Shown here one piece after another: positions 1-11,820 of a stretch of DNA of 64,000 bases; the first letter of the stretch is position 1; every line of letters starts with the position of its first letter. A model generated the notes under the pieces. The model ran no database searches, was not told the origin of the DNA, and saw only the letters and a program-made list of their open reading frames with translations. This stretch comes from Siniperca chuatsi. Its lineage: Eukaryota > Chordata > Actinopteri > Centrarchiformes > Sinipercidae. Made by a program: the position numbers and the translations under genes. Location of the stretch: the NCBI RefSeq assembly GCF_020085105.1, contig NC_058052.1:8541733-8605732 (forward strand). Reading direction: 5' to 3'.

Positions 1-65
1 ATTAATTGTGAAAATAATCTGCAGATTAATCGATAATGAAAATAACTGTTAGTTGCAGCCCTAAC
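1..65 (+). repeat. Dispersed teleost repeat (ATTAATCGATT family), fragment
   Basis: The stretch contains AGATTAATCGAT and ends in TTGCAGCCCTAA. This resembles the end of a very common fish interspersed repeat, usually rich in ATTAATCGATTAATC and ending in TTGCAGCTCTA. It is cut by the window edge. The family call is from memory of the consensus, not a database search. Confidence 0.55.
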
Positions 66-782
66 CATGACATAAAATATGCATTTTTAGTAGCTAATAC
101 ACAAATCTTAAAAAGGCAGAATAAATAGGATTTTCCTAAAAAAAAAAAAAGAAAGAAAAGAAAAATGTATGGACTCATACAAAAATAATCCCCTTCAATC
201 ATCATTTATGACCCACTATAAGTGTGTGGCGGTGTCTGTATCTGCAGAGACCCTCCTCATTTCATCATCACTAATAAATGTGAACAAAGGAGTATCATCA
301 ATTTTCCTATGGCTGCTTTGTGTGATTTTGAAGTATAACTGATGGTCATACAATGAAACATGCTTTGTACGAGGTGAAAAAGGAAATAAAGTTGCAAGTG
401 TATGAGGAGAAAGAGCAAATGAGAAAGCAAGAGAGACGGCTGGCCCTGTGCTCTGCACCTGTTGAGCTGTCTGACAGTGTGCCCTGCTCTGCACAGCAGC
501 ACAGCTGAGCTCTCTGTCTCTGTCCTATCTATAGCCTGGCCCATCCGGCCCCAGCTCTCTGACAGCCATGTCATGGGGCTGGGAGGGTAACCTGAGCAGA
601 AGAAGTTCAACATCAAACACACCTACAGCACTCTGGGCAATAAGTGTCCAGCAATGCAGCATGAGATCACCTGGAGCACTCCAACACTGAATTGCGTATG
701 TACACTGAGAGTACCAGCTAATACCCCAGTTAGGGTAGTTCCAATGAAATGTAAATTATATTAAAAATAACTATTTTGGAGT

Positions 783-846
783 GTTGGACTGTTGGTTTAA
801 AAAAAGCAACTTGAAGACATCTGGGCTCTGGGAAATTGTGATGAAC
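783..846 (-). repeat. Dispersed teleost repeat (ATTAATCGATT family), second fragment
   Basis: The + strand reads GGACTGTTGGTTTAAA, then TTGAAGACATCTGGGCTCTG, then GGAAATTGTGATG. This is the antisense of the internal part of the same fish repeat family seen at 1-65. It is a degraded internal piece. Confidence 0.5.
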
Positions 847-3602
847 TGCACAATTCATCAAAAAAGTAATCACCACAATATTCCAATATTGAAACTGAAA
901 CACAACATGCAGTGTCCAACAAATAATGAAATTAAATAAAATTTTAAATAGTAAATGGAGTAAGGCATCTCCATTACTGTGGTCAATACTGCTGCATTTA
1001 TGATCTTAATACTCTGCTACCTAACAATAATTGTACTTTTAGGTCACTCTCTCTGTTTTTAATGCTTGTTTGTGTACATACTTTTGCCTATATTGTTACT
1101 TGCCCTTATTTTATATTTATGCTGCACACTGCTGAAGCGCTGCTAAATAGTTTTTCATTGTTCTGAATACAATGATAATAAAGATATATCTATAAATTGA
1201 AAAAAAAATTGTAACAAATAAGCCTATAATGTATATTAAATGGAAGGTGCAGATATGTAAATGGAATACTTTAACATCCTCAATTTGAAATAAATGCATA
1301 AAAGCTGAATTTTATTTAGCAATAATCTGCAGTCTCCTAAACGTATACAGAAAAAGAAAGTGACACTTTCCATTGCAATAATGACTTGTTGATATCACAA
1401 ATGAAAGCATATGGACTATGAACTATAGCTTCCACATAAACACACACCCTCTATACACCGAGGAAAGTCAATGATTGCTTTGTTCAAGCACCTTTAGTTC
1501 CCTTAGATCCTAATCTGAGGGACAACGGGTATGAGATGATCATCTAATTCTAACACTTGGCCACTGTCAGATTTGTAAGCAAGCTGCTGGTATTCAGAAG
1601 GACTGACTGCCCAGTAATGTAAGAGGCCTCAGAACTGGGCTGGTGACGGTGCAGGCTCAAATTCACAGTCATTCTCAGCAGTGATCCGTGCCAAGCACAG
1701 GCAGGCGGGCTGTAATTTTTCTTAAATCAGGCACATACAACACGAAGCAGAAGCAGCAATGTTTTGAAAATTTGTTTGGGAGGGTGGTGATGTGCAACAA
1801 GTTAGACACTGACCCCTTGAACTCCCAGCACAGTTGATTTAATCTCTGGTTTGCTCCACAAAGATTTTCAGATTTAGGACCTGACTGGGAGGGTCGGATG
1901 ACTCATGTTTCTATGATCGGCCTGCATGACTATAAAGAGAGCAAATAGAGCCTTGTGCTTAGTGCCCAAGAATGAGGCACCGCACAGCTTTCAAACAACA
2001 CAAATGAAGCTTTCTTAAAATGGGCTAATGCCAATATTTATGAAAAGCTGATTTATCTAGTATTACATTTCTACCTGAAAAAGCAAGAATTAATTTGACT
2101 TGAGCAGAAGTCTTCACAGAAAATCTGCAGACAATGTGGCTATTTCACCTATACCTACCAAACATAAAAGACCTTTAAACTCTGAAAAATTATCTTTGCA
2201 TTTCATGTTGTTAGCCACCTCATTCTGAAAAAAAGGCAAAGGAATGGCAGCCCTGCTGTGGAACAAAATGGTATAATCCCAGGGCATGTCGTTACAGGCT
2301 AGGCAGCTTCCCCCCCAATAACTAAAACACTACAAAACAAGTCAATCTCTCTGTGGTCCAAACCAGCTGTCTCCACTTGCTTGGGCTGAAACACAACTTA
2401 ACCAGCAAAACCTGGACATCCACATATAACTATATGCTTCAGAGGCCCATGACAACTTTGACCACCATGTTTCAAATCAATAGAATTTATTGCGTAATAG
2501 ATGCAGGTTTCTGTCTCAGGTTGACTAAACACCTGGGTGTTGAACAGAGAATTTTATACGCAAGCCTAAAGTTTGACACATGACACATTATCTGCCAGGT
2601 TGCACTGTGCATGAAATTACTCCCAATAATCAAATAATCTATCTTGAGCTGTTGTCAGAGCAACAAGCCCATAAGCCAAATCCTATTAAACTGCAGAGTT
2701 ATTTAAAGTTAACTTGATTATCATCAGAACAGCTTACGTTTAACTCCATCTGTAAAATCACTTTAATATATTTCTGCTCCTTTTGTGTATGAATAGTTTG
2801 GTTTTCAAAAGAACACTAAAAAATCATCAAGATCCACTGGTGTTAGATACAAGTATAGTTGAATAATTTCCACAGACCATGACCTGGACATGTTCAAAAA
2901 CAAACAATGATTTCTGCAAATATTGGCAAAAAACACGCATTAAAATAAAAAAAACTGTGCAACCGTACCTGGCACAAATTGCTGAGTCCAAATTGAATAC
3001 ATTTTCATATTTTTCCCCAATCTATTCATTTTAGTTCTGTCTGAGTCAATTTCATAAATAATATAAATAGGGAACTTCAATTCGTTACTTAAAATACTTC
3101 AGTTTTCAAGACATTTATCACACAATTGAAAAGCATAACATTTAGAAGATGATCAAAGCATTTTCTTTGGTTTAGGTAATGATAATGATACAACATGGAC
3201 TATAGATGCAACTGAAAATAGCCTACATACACATTAACGTTTTCAGGCTTTGGCTATATAACATTTCATATATGTTTTAGTTTAAAGGGTCTCTCTTTCA
3301 GCCATAGTGCAGTCAACCAATCATATGAGTGCTGATAATGGTTTCAACTGTCTTCTCATGTTCCCTTTATTTTAAAATGTGAATTACCAACATCTGATAT
3401 TGACAAATCAATCTTCTACATATGCTTGTGGAGCCCATTATTTGAATGAGGATAAACAAAAAGAAACTGAGCTGAATAAAATCACATTAGTATTGATTAA
3501 GCAATATATGAATGGAGCAATGAAGGGAGAATATAACCTAGATCCATCAGAGTAGGCTCCAAAATGGAAAGACAGGGTGTTTGTGATGGAGTATGAACTT
3601 AC

Positions 3603-3692
3603 CTCCCGGGCAATGCTACTCAAGGCCTCATCCTCTGCTGAGAACCGATCTTTCAGAGGGGCACGCTTTCTACCAGAGCCTTGTGTCCCCAT
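3603..3692 (-). CDS. lrrfip2: LRRFIP-family protein, first coding exon (lrrfip2-like), partial gene
   Basis: The exon encodes 30 residues beginning [20 protein letters not shown] and ending in SSIARE. This is the N-terminus typical of leucine-rich-repeat flightless-interacting proteins; [11 protein letters not shown] is closer to LRRFIP2 than to LRRFIP1 isoforms. The ATG at 3690-3692 has a good Kozak context (AACATGG). The exon ends in GAG followed by the donor GTAAGT, in phase 0, matching the conserved exon junction before the family's A/E/R-rich coiled coil. Family members are cytoplasmic coiled-coil proteins that bind Flightless-I. LRRFIP2 is reported to bind Dishevelled-3 and promote Wnt signalling and also to act in TLR4/MyD88 signalling. 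The other coding exons lie off the left edge. lrrfip1 is the alternative assignment. Confidence 0.78.
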
Positions 3693-3763
3693 GTTGCCCC
3701 CTCAACTGTAGCTCCACCAATGATGTGTAAAGCCAGAAAACACACAGAACTGTATGTAAATAC
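3693..3763 (-). other. lrrfip2: 5'UTR part of the lrrfip2-like coding exon
   Basis: Upstream of the ATG the minus strand shows a strong 3' splice site: a pyrimidine-rich run (TTTGTCTCTGCCTTGTTTC) followed by TCTAG, placing the exon start at 3763. The 71 bases between it and the ATG would be spliced 5'UTR, implying a separate non-coding first exon further right. Inferred from splice signals only. Confidence 0.55.
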
Positions 3764-4958
3764 CTAGAGAAACAAGGCAGAGACAAAATAAACTTATTTT
3801 AAACAGGTCTGTAAACAAAGCCATGTGTGTGAATAATCTGACATATGCATTAGGGCCGTCTCCAAATTATATTATTTTCTGCACTCTAATCTCACAACCC
3901 GAACACTCTTACTTCCATTGCTGCAAAAACAGACAGACAGTCACTCATGTATGGCACCTACAATGGCTTTGGATAAACAGTTGTGGCTGACATGAACCAG
4001 CTTTAATGTGATATGCAGGACCACTGCAACCTTATAAATCAGCATTTTAACATAACATTCCTATAAACTACAGCTAGAGGTCTACAGGAGGAATGATAAT
4101 GGATAGACATTTGAAACTAACAGCTGGTATATTAGTATTTCTCACCATCAACACGATGACATGTGTTTGATGAACATCCAGACAATATCAAAGTTAACAG
4201 ATCACACAGACAAAAGAGCACTGTGACTGGCTGGTAAAGACGGGGGAAAACGCCTAGTTTAGGACCCGGCTGAGTCAGAGGACCCAAGCGGGGCATGAGC
4301 ACTCCTTGAAGACGTTTGACGATATGGATCCAAAATACAAAATTACCAGCCTGACCACCTCAGAAACGCTGGCTAACAAATCAATGAAATCAGATAATCC
4401 TTTATCAATTGATACCAGCATGAGGATAGTAAGTTACTACTAGCTAACGTTAATGAACCAACTTCAGCTAACTTACTGAAACATTTACGTTTACATTAAC
4501 GTTACTGTCCCTATACCATGTCCATTTGGGAAAAGGGATAGTAACTACCTTAGCTAGGTTAAAGCTAAAGTTACGCCAATGTAACGCCCTGTTAGCGTTA
4601 GCTACCTACTTATAATAACGTTAACGTTGACTAAGGTTAGCCAGCTCATGGGTAAGCTAACCAGGGGTGCTAACTAGCATTTCGTCCTCTCATAATTCAC
4701 ATTAAAAAGTTACCCTTTTATGTTCTTACTCCACTTCCGGCGTTTACAAAAACGATAACTATTCAGACAAGTCCTTTCCACGGCAATGACCCCCAGCACC
4801 GACGACAATCTCTGGGAGCCAAGGCTAGCTGACCAGTTTAGCTGGGTAGTTAGCTTGGATAGCCAGTGGGGCTAACCTCGACTCTCCTGAGAGGCAGACA
4901 GGGCAAACTGGCACTGATCCTCCCGTCATATTCCCCACCCCAAAAAATATAACGTTAC
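3764..4958 (-). other. 5'UTR intron of lrrfip2-like gene, rich in GTTAGC/AACGTT words
   Basis: This is non-coding sequence between the proposed non-coding first exon and the first coding exon. From about 4430 to 4680 it is unusually dense in GCTAACGTTA-type words in both orientations. Such words are often seen near promoters in percomorph genomes. No reading frame here looks coding. Confidence 0.4.
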
Positions 4959-5200
4959 CTTCGGGACACCTTTAAATAACCCGAGATATTGCCAAAGTGT
5001 TGTTCCTTTTCTTCAGGAGGTATAGGGGAGAGCCATTCGGCTTCTCTTCAGAGATTGGTAGTGTTTTTGTCCACACTGACAGCTGTCATCAGTCCGCCTT
5101 TCCAGCACTCTCCACTGCCCTCCTTACCCAGTTTCCACACACACTGGTTAGCGCCAAAGGTCCCGGATGTTGGGAAAAATTAGGGTGTGATGCTGCCTTC
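4720..5200 (-). promoter_or_regulatory. lrrfip2: Probable promoter and non-coding first exon of the lrrfip2-like gene
   Basis: CpG frequency rises here relative to the surrounding AT-rich DNA. The minus strand has an ETS/GABP-type word (CCGGAAGTG) near 4733-4741 and another CATCCGGGA near 5160-5170, typical of TATA-less housekeeping promoters. A candidate first-exon donor, CCGAAG followed by GTAACG, would end a non-coding exon at 4959. A second candidate donor, AAG followed by GTAGTT, would end one at 4549. The transcription start cannot be fixed from sequence alone. Confidence 0.45.
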
Positions 5201-5866
5201 ATGGGCCGTCAGACACATCAAAATGTCTACTGCTATAACCGAATGGGAAAGAGTGATTTTCCATTGAGTGATACTCAATAGTTCTTTTATAACTACATAC
5301 GAAGTGGATTTCCAGTATTCGGCTTTTAGGGTCTGACAGCATGGAAACTGCAAACTGCTGGTATTATTGTTACTATATAAGTACCCTGCTGTAATGCACA
5401 ATTTCTTGCTTCTGTCAATCCTTAGTCGGTTCCCATCGGACCCCTTTTCAGGCAATACATGGTTGTCATTGCTAAAATTGCCTATACAACAGCGTATTTT
5501 TAAATAAGAACTATCATTTCTACTTATAAATGGTTTTAAGCCTTGATACGTTCAAAATCGAATCAATAACAGTGTACGAATTTAGCAGCCTCTGTATGAA
5601 CAGTCTCATTGCAACAGAAGCTAACCAATTATAAATTGGCCGCCTGTTAAAATTTTTGGCTGTAACATCATTCAGACCGGAAATTTGGTTTCACACTGAG
5701 GTTTTTTTCCTTTTTTTCAGGTAATTTTTCCAATTAAGTGAATTACCTGGCCTTATTATAAACTCACTTTGGCCTAAGATCGTTCTTGTTTTTTAAGAGT
5801 AGCCTAATGTTATACTGCATTTCAAATTAGAAATTACATTTTTACATCAGAAAATGTGTTATTTGT

Positions 5867-5884
5867 CCACAAGAGGGCGGTAGC
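5867..5884 (+). promoter_or_regulatory. Candidate CTCF-type motif
   Basis: The word CCACAAGAGGGCGGTAGC matches the vertebrate CTCF core consensus (CCASYAGRKGGCRS-like) closely. It lies just outside the proposed lrrfip2-like promoter. Similar words also occur inside fish repeats, so occupancy is not implied. Confidence 0.4.
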
Positions 5885-6398
5885 GGATAATGATTTCTTT
5901 TTGTGTGAAATGGTATATGTAGTTACACCACATGTGAAAGGATATGCACAAAGATAGAATTGCGTTTCAACCTTCTAAATAAAGCGCTAAATCCGGTATG
6001 GACTGCTGGTTCCCTGATGATGTGGTTGTGATATTTTATTGTTCCACGTACTGTATTGAAACTGAAACGTTTAAAGCAATGTGTTATATAGTGGCAAATT
6101 AAGACATTAAATCTGACATAGCTAAGTATAATGAAAAGCTCAAAAATAGCAAATAGCTGATTTTTTTATTTTTTGCGATTTGCATGGTACACATTTATGC
6201 ATGAATGCAGCACAGCAGAATAACTTCTTCTGTTGACAGTATGGACAATGCAAGCAGTACAAGCATTATGCATGCCTCATCTCTTTTATATTTAATTTTT
6301 AGGTGGCAGCTGTAAAGGGGATTTTTATGTAGAAGACCTACAGGACTTGCATGGGAATCACCTGATTGACACCCATAACAGGTTACATGCAAGCAAAT

Positions 6399-6415
6399 AC
6401 ACACACACACACACA
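6399..6415. repeat. (AC)n microsatellite
   Basis: A short run of AC dinucleotides, about eight units. Confidence 0.8.
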
Positions 6416-7711
6416 TTGCTGTATTATTCTCTCCCATTCCAGAAAGTTAATGACTGTTTTGTCTCTGATCACTCTTCTCTGTTTGCTACCGTGCAGACAG
6501 GGTTTACTGGAGTCTTAACCCAAAGACACCATCAGCCACACAGTCTCCATGCTACCACTCCTGGTAATCTTTCCATGTAGTCATCATTTTAAGCACTAAT
6601 TAATTTACAGTCATAATGATAAAGAATCACATCTAAATAGACAACAGATGCACAACATTGGATTCAGTAATGCAGGTGCTGATCAAATTGTAATAATAGT
6701 AATTATCACTCTATGGCCTTTTCAGTTGCAGTGCTGACAGAGCCAGACAGTCTTCATATGAAACTATTCTATTAACATAAATAACATTATGAAGTCTGCT
6801 GTTTGGAAAACTGGCACCGCTTGCTCTGTTCAGACTCGTGACAATGTGTTTTACTGTAACAAGACAAAATGAACAACCATGTGATTTGGGAATTTCAGCT
6901 GTCTAAAGTGAAAGACATGCCTGCATAAAGAAAACAAAACATGTGTGAATATTGAAGGACACGCCATAGGCGGAGGTAGTGGAGAAAAACAGAGGGCCTA
7001 AAGGCAGCCAGACAGTGCTTAAGTGTGTTTGTCTAGTTTTATGGCCCTTTTAGCTCATAAACACTTGGCTTGTTTTCCTGGGATAGACAGGCATATATGC
7101 AGCTGCACCAAACCTGAAAATGTCTCCCTGTCTTTCTCTTAAGTATCTTTTGTGTATAGTGTTCTCCTCATCTGTTCATCTCACCTGGTAAACACTGTGC
7201 TACAGCATGTGTTTTTGTGTGTGCTTTAGGTTGGATTTGTATAATTTTTGATGGCATGCACCACCAGTCGGTGATCAGCGGTTGAAAACACCTCCCACTG
7301 TGCTAACAGGACTGGCTGAATTGTTAACTGCTCTGTCTTTAAGCCTGACTGTCCACAGAAAAGGAGTAGAAACCATGGAGCCCCAACTTGTAATTACCCC
7401 ATGGAGGGCAATGCTGCTCCCTCTCTCCATCTCCTCTGGAGCCCTTTGAAGATGCCCCTTAGGGAGTTGGTTGTAATCAGGGCACATGACTCATTGATTA
7501 CTCCTTTGCGGTCTTCCAGGAACACCGCACAAGGAGTGGACGCAGCAGGGGGAGGGTAGTGCAGATAGACCGGAGGTGCAGATGCAGGATAGATAGCATG
7601 GCCTGGGTCTTGGACACAAATTAGATGCTATAAACAATCGGATGTGCATTGTTTTTGTGGTGGTTAGCTCATTCCCTCTTTTAAAGTGGCTATTCATTAC
7701 TGTCTGGAGCA

Positions 7712-8168
7712 AAGATGCGCAACCATATGCCAAGGAAGGCCATGAGTCTGCAGGTTTTCATTCCAGCAAACTCATTAGTACACTGATTAGTACAATGTCA
7801 GTCAGGGAGAGGAGGAACTAATCAGTGACTGCATCTGGTTCAGTGGTGGGTTTAAATAAAACCCATATATTATCCAATAGGAAGAAAACCCACAGCATAA
7901 GAATCATATATAGTGTAAAATATGCAGTTTATATATGTCGTACGTGAACACACAATGTTTGTGTATATTGTCTTATGTGATTATGGCCGGCATGATATAC
8001 ATTTAGTACAAAGTACTCGCATTATATTATGGGTTTGCCACTGTAATACCACATAATTATACCATAAACATGTAGAAGGTAGTTTTGCAAATAATCTGTT
8101 TAAAACTGGCCATAGTACACAAAATGAGTTCTCATAGCTCTTCATGGGAAATGGTTGCCCGTCCCTGA
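7712..8168. mobile_element. Probable non-autonomous DNA transposon with terminal inverted repeats
   Basis: The left end has GCAACCATATGCC followed by the word GCAGGTTTTCATTCC, which is common in fish repeats. The right end reads GGAAATGGTTGCCCGTCCC, and its reverse complement GGGCAACCATTTCC mirrors the left end, indicating terminal inverted repeats. The interior is AT-rich and non-coding. I know this only as a common fish repeat; exact ends and target duplication were not established. Confidence 0.5.
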
Positions 8169-9710
8169 AACTTGTAATTAGTCACATAACCTGCACTTTT
8201 GCTCCTCTCTCTCTTTACCAAATTCTCCTACAATGCACTCAGTTGAGTGTCCTAAAACAGGGTGACTGAAAATTGTACACATTTTAAATGGCAAAAGGTT
8301 ATGCAGAATAAAGAGTTATAATATATGATGACAACAACATAATTATCTCAAAATTGTGTGAAACCAAAGGCCTGTATAAAGTTTCTATCTACATAGCTGG
8401 ACTTGGCAATAGATTCTTAAAAGATGCTTTGTTTAGCATTGAGAAAGACATCTCTGGTAAACAGAATGGGCAAAGTAAGTAGACCATAAAAAAGAGCATA
8501 AAAGATGTCTTTTGATGTTTCTGGGCTTGCACTCTGGACACCTGTGGGGTTGAACCCAGTGACTGGCTGTCCTATGTGAACATGTTGAGAAGAGGTAATT
8601 GGGTCATTACTTGTCAAGAAGCTGAATTAAAGCCTGAGCCAATGCTTAAGGCACTGAAAATGTGTATTAATTGCACTGTGCAGGAAAAAAGTATAAATAT
8701 AGATTTGACAAATTCTGACATAACTGTTTTTAGTTAAAATAAGAAAACTCGAGTTTTGATTCATTTGAGATTTTGTTTGTGCAGTTTTGTCTCTGAAAAC
8801 TTTTGCTTCTGCCTCAGCTCTCACAAATAGAAAACTGTACTTTGTCAGTTAACGGTGATGAATGATACAGGCTATGGTTTCTGTTTGTATTGAAGTGTCA
8901 TTGGGCATTCATGCGTTGTGGATGTCTTGGTTTTCTCACACAGGTCTGTGGCTGATGTCGCCTGCCTTCCCTGGGAGAGCATTAGTGATGTAGGGTGTGT
9001 CCATTCAGTCCTGTTCAGATGGCAAAACAAGAATCAGGGGAGCGTGGAGCTGCAGACGAGCTACATACACACCCAAGTCATGACCAGAGTAGATGTAGAT
9101 GACCACACCGGAACAATAGTAGCCTTGAGGAAGCAGAAAAGGCCTGCAGCAGAGAAAGTTCACAAGCCAATGAAGGAATGTTGTCCACTTAAGAGAGGCT
9201 TGTAGAGAGCCTCATTGGTCGCATTGTGTCTTTATCTTGTCAGAGATGAGGACCTTTTGTACTGCAGATGATATGTTAGCGTATTTCCTCTACTTGTTTG
9301 TCTCCATTCATATTGTGATTGCTGGATGATAACATTTCAAGCATTCAAAGTCTACATGTCTGTGTAAAAAGCAAACCATAAATAAGACAACTGTCATGCA
9401 GATAGTGATTATGTGTTTGCCTAGTGAAGTTGTGTGTCTGCATCTGCACCTGTGTGTTTGAAGGATTTCAAATGATTAGTATTGTTTAGCGCGGCAACCA
9501 TTTAAAGGTCTATAATTCTTTATTTGCCCACATTTAGCATCTGCTTGCCTCCTGCCTGTTATAAAGAGAATGGTTAGCCTAATCAGGGTCTTCTGTGGGG
9601 GTGGGCTGGGCTTATTTGCCAATTGACATTTGGTGAAAGGGTGTTAGATGAAAAAAGCACCTCACACCATGAGGTAGAAGCCTCACACCAAAACTCATTT
9701 CAGACATGTT

Positions 9711-9757
9711 GTGTTTGTGTGTAAAGAGGAGCTTGTGTTTGTGTGTAAAGAGGAACT
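9711..9757. repeat. Imperfect tandem duplication of about 23 bp
   Basis: The unit GTGTTTGTGTGTAAAGAGGA occurs twice in direct succession with small differences at the junction. It is a minor local duplication with no coding role. Confidence 0.6.
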
Positions 9758-11212
9758 CGTTTTGCCACTGTCTACTCAGAGCAGAACACACTCTCTCCGA
9801 GCTGTGTGAAGTGTGTTGATCTGTGCCCATAAACTTTTGTTTAAAAACTGTTTTATGTAAATAAATATAGCTTGGATAAATTTGCCTATTTGCTTCTTGT
9901 TCATTGTTTTCGACAGCATAATGGATGTAATTACATGTTGATAACCTGTATTTGGGACCTGTTATCTTAGCATTATCATTAGAATAGCACCGGCTGATTA
10001 CATTTCTTACCCTGTAATTACTTTAGTGGGACAACAAGATTGGTGCAATTGTGCAATATTGGTAAGTACAGGTCAGGTAGCTTTAGCACTGAAAAAGTAA
10101 GTGAACTATAAGGAATCCAATGTCTGTAATCAAATAAAAAAGCTTTCTTCTGTAGATTTTTTTGGTTGATTTAATGCATCATCATTATTCTGAGCTAAGG
10201 TTTTCAATACTCTGCACACTAGTAGACAACCTGTTTTTGGTCCAATTTTGGGATCATGCTGATTTTCTACATATGATGTGCAACCTGCCTGAAAAATCTA
10301 CATTATAATGGAAAATATCACTTTCCTTTTTTTGTTCATTTGAGGATAAGATATTGAAACAAGGTATGGTTACTGGTCCTCCTGTTGCTGCACATTTATA
10401 CTGACAGCAAATCAACTTAAATCAGGAATTCAACCAGTTATGGTATTATGGTGTAGCCTGAGGCAAATAAAACTCAGTCCCCTCTTGCATCACGCTATAA
10501 AGACTGAACAATACTCATGCACTTTATAATGACTAGGCACTTCTGAGAATAAAGTGACTCCAATTTTAAGTGCTTGCTTTTCAGACCACTTTGAACAGTA
10601 AAGTAGAATGAAGGCCAAAGCAGAAAGGCTGAACAACATGATGGGAAAGACAGGCCCTGGACAGTGAAGTAAGAGGTCTGAATCTAAGCCCCTCATTAGA
10701 CAACAGACTCATCGGGATGGAGGATGGGACTCTGCAGGGGGCGGCAATGTCAGATTTGCTATGAGGAAATGGCAGAGCACTAGGAATGTGAAGTGAACTA
10801 AAAGTCAGCTGACTGCTCTTTGAACTGACTCATCAGTAAACACTCTTCTCTTTATTTTCCTCCTCTGGCTTAGATTTTCTACAAAGTATCTAACTGACTT
10901 TGCTTTTGAACATATGTTTTCAGATTTTAGTATAACCATAAATACACTAGAAACAGTAAGGCATTGTTGAGATTTTTACACATTGCTCTCAGTGGGTTGG
11001 AAAATACTTTCCATTTGCATCTGAGTTTCATTGAAACTGATGCACCTTTTAGCTTTCGTGTCCAAATACCACACAAGACAAGCCCCAGATAAATTGTCAC
11101 TTTTCTGTGATTGTCATTAAAATGCCTTCAATTGTGTTTAACAAGGAATCGGTAATTATTTTAGGATACAGAATTCAAACATTTCCAAACAAGACTAAGA
11201 GTCTATACAGCC

Positions 11213-11820
11213 ATGCTTTGAGTGTGCTTTGAGCTATATGCTAACCTCAGCATGCTAACATACTTACAATATGCTAACATGCTGATGTTCAGCAGATAAT
11301 GTTTAACATGTTCACCATCTTAGCATGTTAGCATGCTGACATATGTTAATTAACACTAAGTACAGCTGAGGCTGATGAGTGTGATTAATTTTGTGGTAAA
11401 TGGTCATAAACCAAAGTACTGGACAAATTAAAATATTGACCTGATGGAACTGAATGAAAAGTTAAATTCCTTCTGAGGGGGATATGAATGGCTGAACCAA
11501 ATTTCATGGAAATCTATCCAATAGTTGTCGATACATCTCACTCAGAACGATGAATATGAACCTCATGGTGGTGCTAGAAGAAAAGTCAGGGAATCACCAA
11601 AGTCATACCATGGATATCTACAAAATTTGTAAACTTTGACCTGCTGGGGGCGCTACAGGAAAAGTAAAGGGATCACCACAATAGGATTAATCCTCTGGGG
11701 AACATAAATGTCTGCACAACATTTCATTGCAATCCATCCACTAGTTGTTGAGACTGATCAAACAACACAAACTGACATTGCCATCCCTTTGAGCTACACC
11801 GCTAGCTTGGCTATAAATAC
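11213..11820 (+). mobile_element. Teleost interspersed repeat, family A copy 1 (longest)
   Basis: This copy begins with clustered GCATGCTAACAT words, then TACAGCTGAGGCTGATG, CATGGTGGTGCTAGAAG, AAAGTCAGGGAATCACC, ATCCTCTGGGGAACATAAAT and TTGCAATCCATCCACTAG, and ends near GCCATCCCTTTGAGC and GCTAGCTTGGCT. This order of words is characteristic of an abundant fish interspersed repeat. Four further copies occur in this window. It has no coding capacity, suggesting a non-autonomous element. Confidence 0.65.

Larger units (their letters stand above)
1..3602 (-). other. Intron of the lrrfip2-like gene (no further exon seen)
   Basis: This is the intron downstream of the first coding exon of the lrrfip gene on the minus strand. 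I looked for the next expected exon, an alanine/arginine/glutamate-rich coiled-coil start with AEARLAAKRAARAEAR-like residues, and did not find it. The region is AT-rich and holds two fragments of a dispersed repeat (1-65 and 783-846) and a poly-A tract near 139-166. A more GC-rich block at about 400-720 has no convincing coding frame. Confidence 0.6.
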
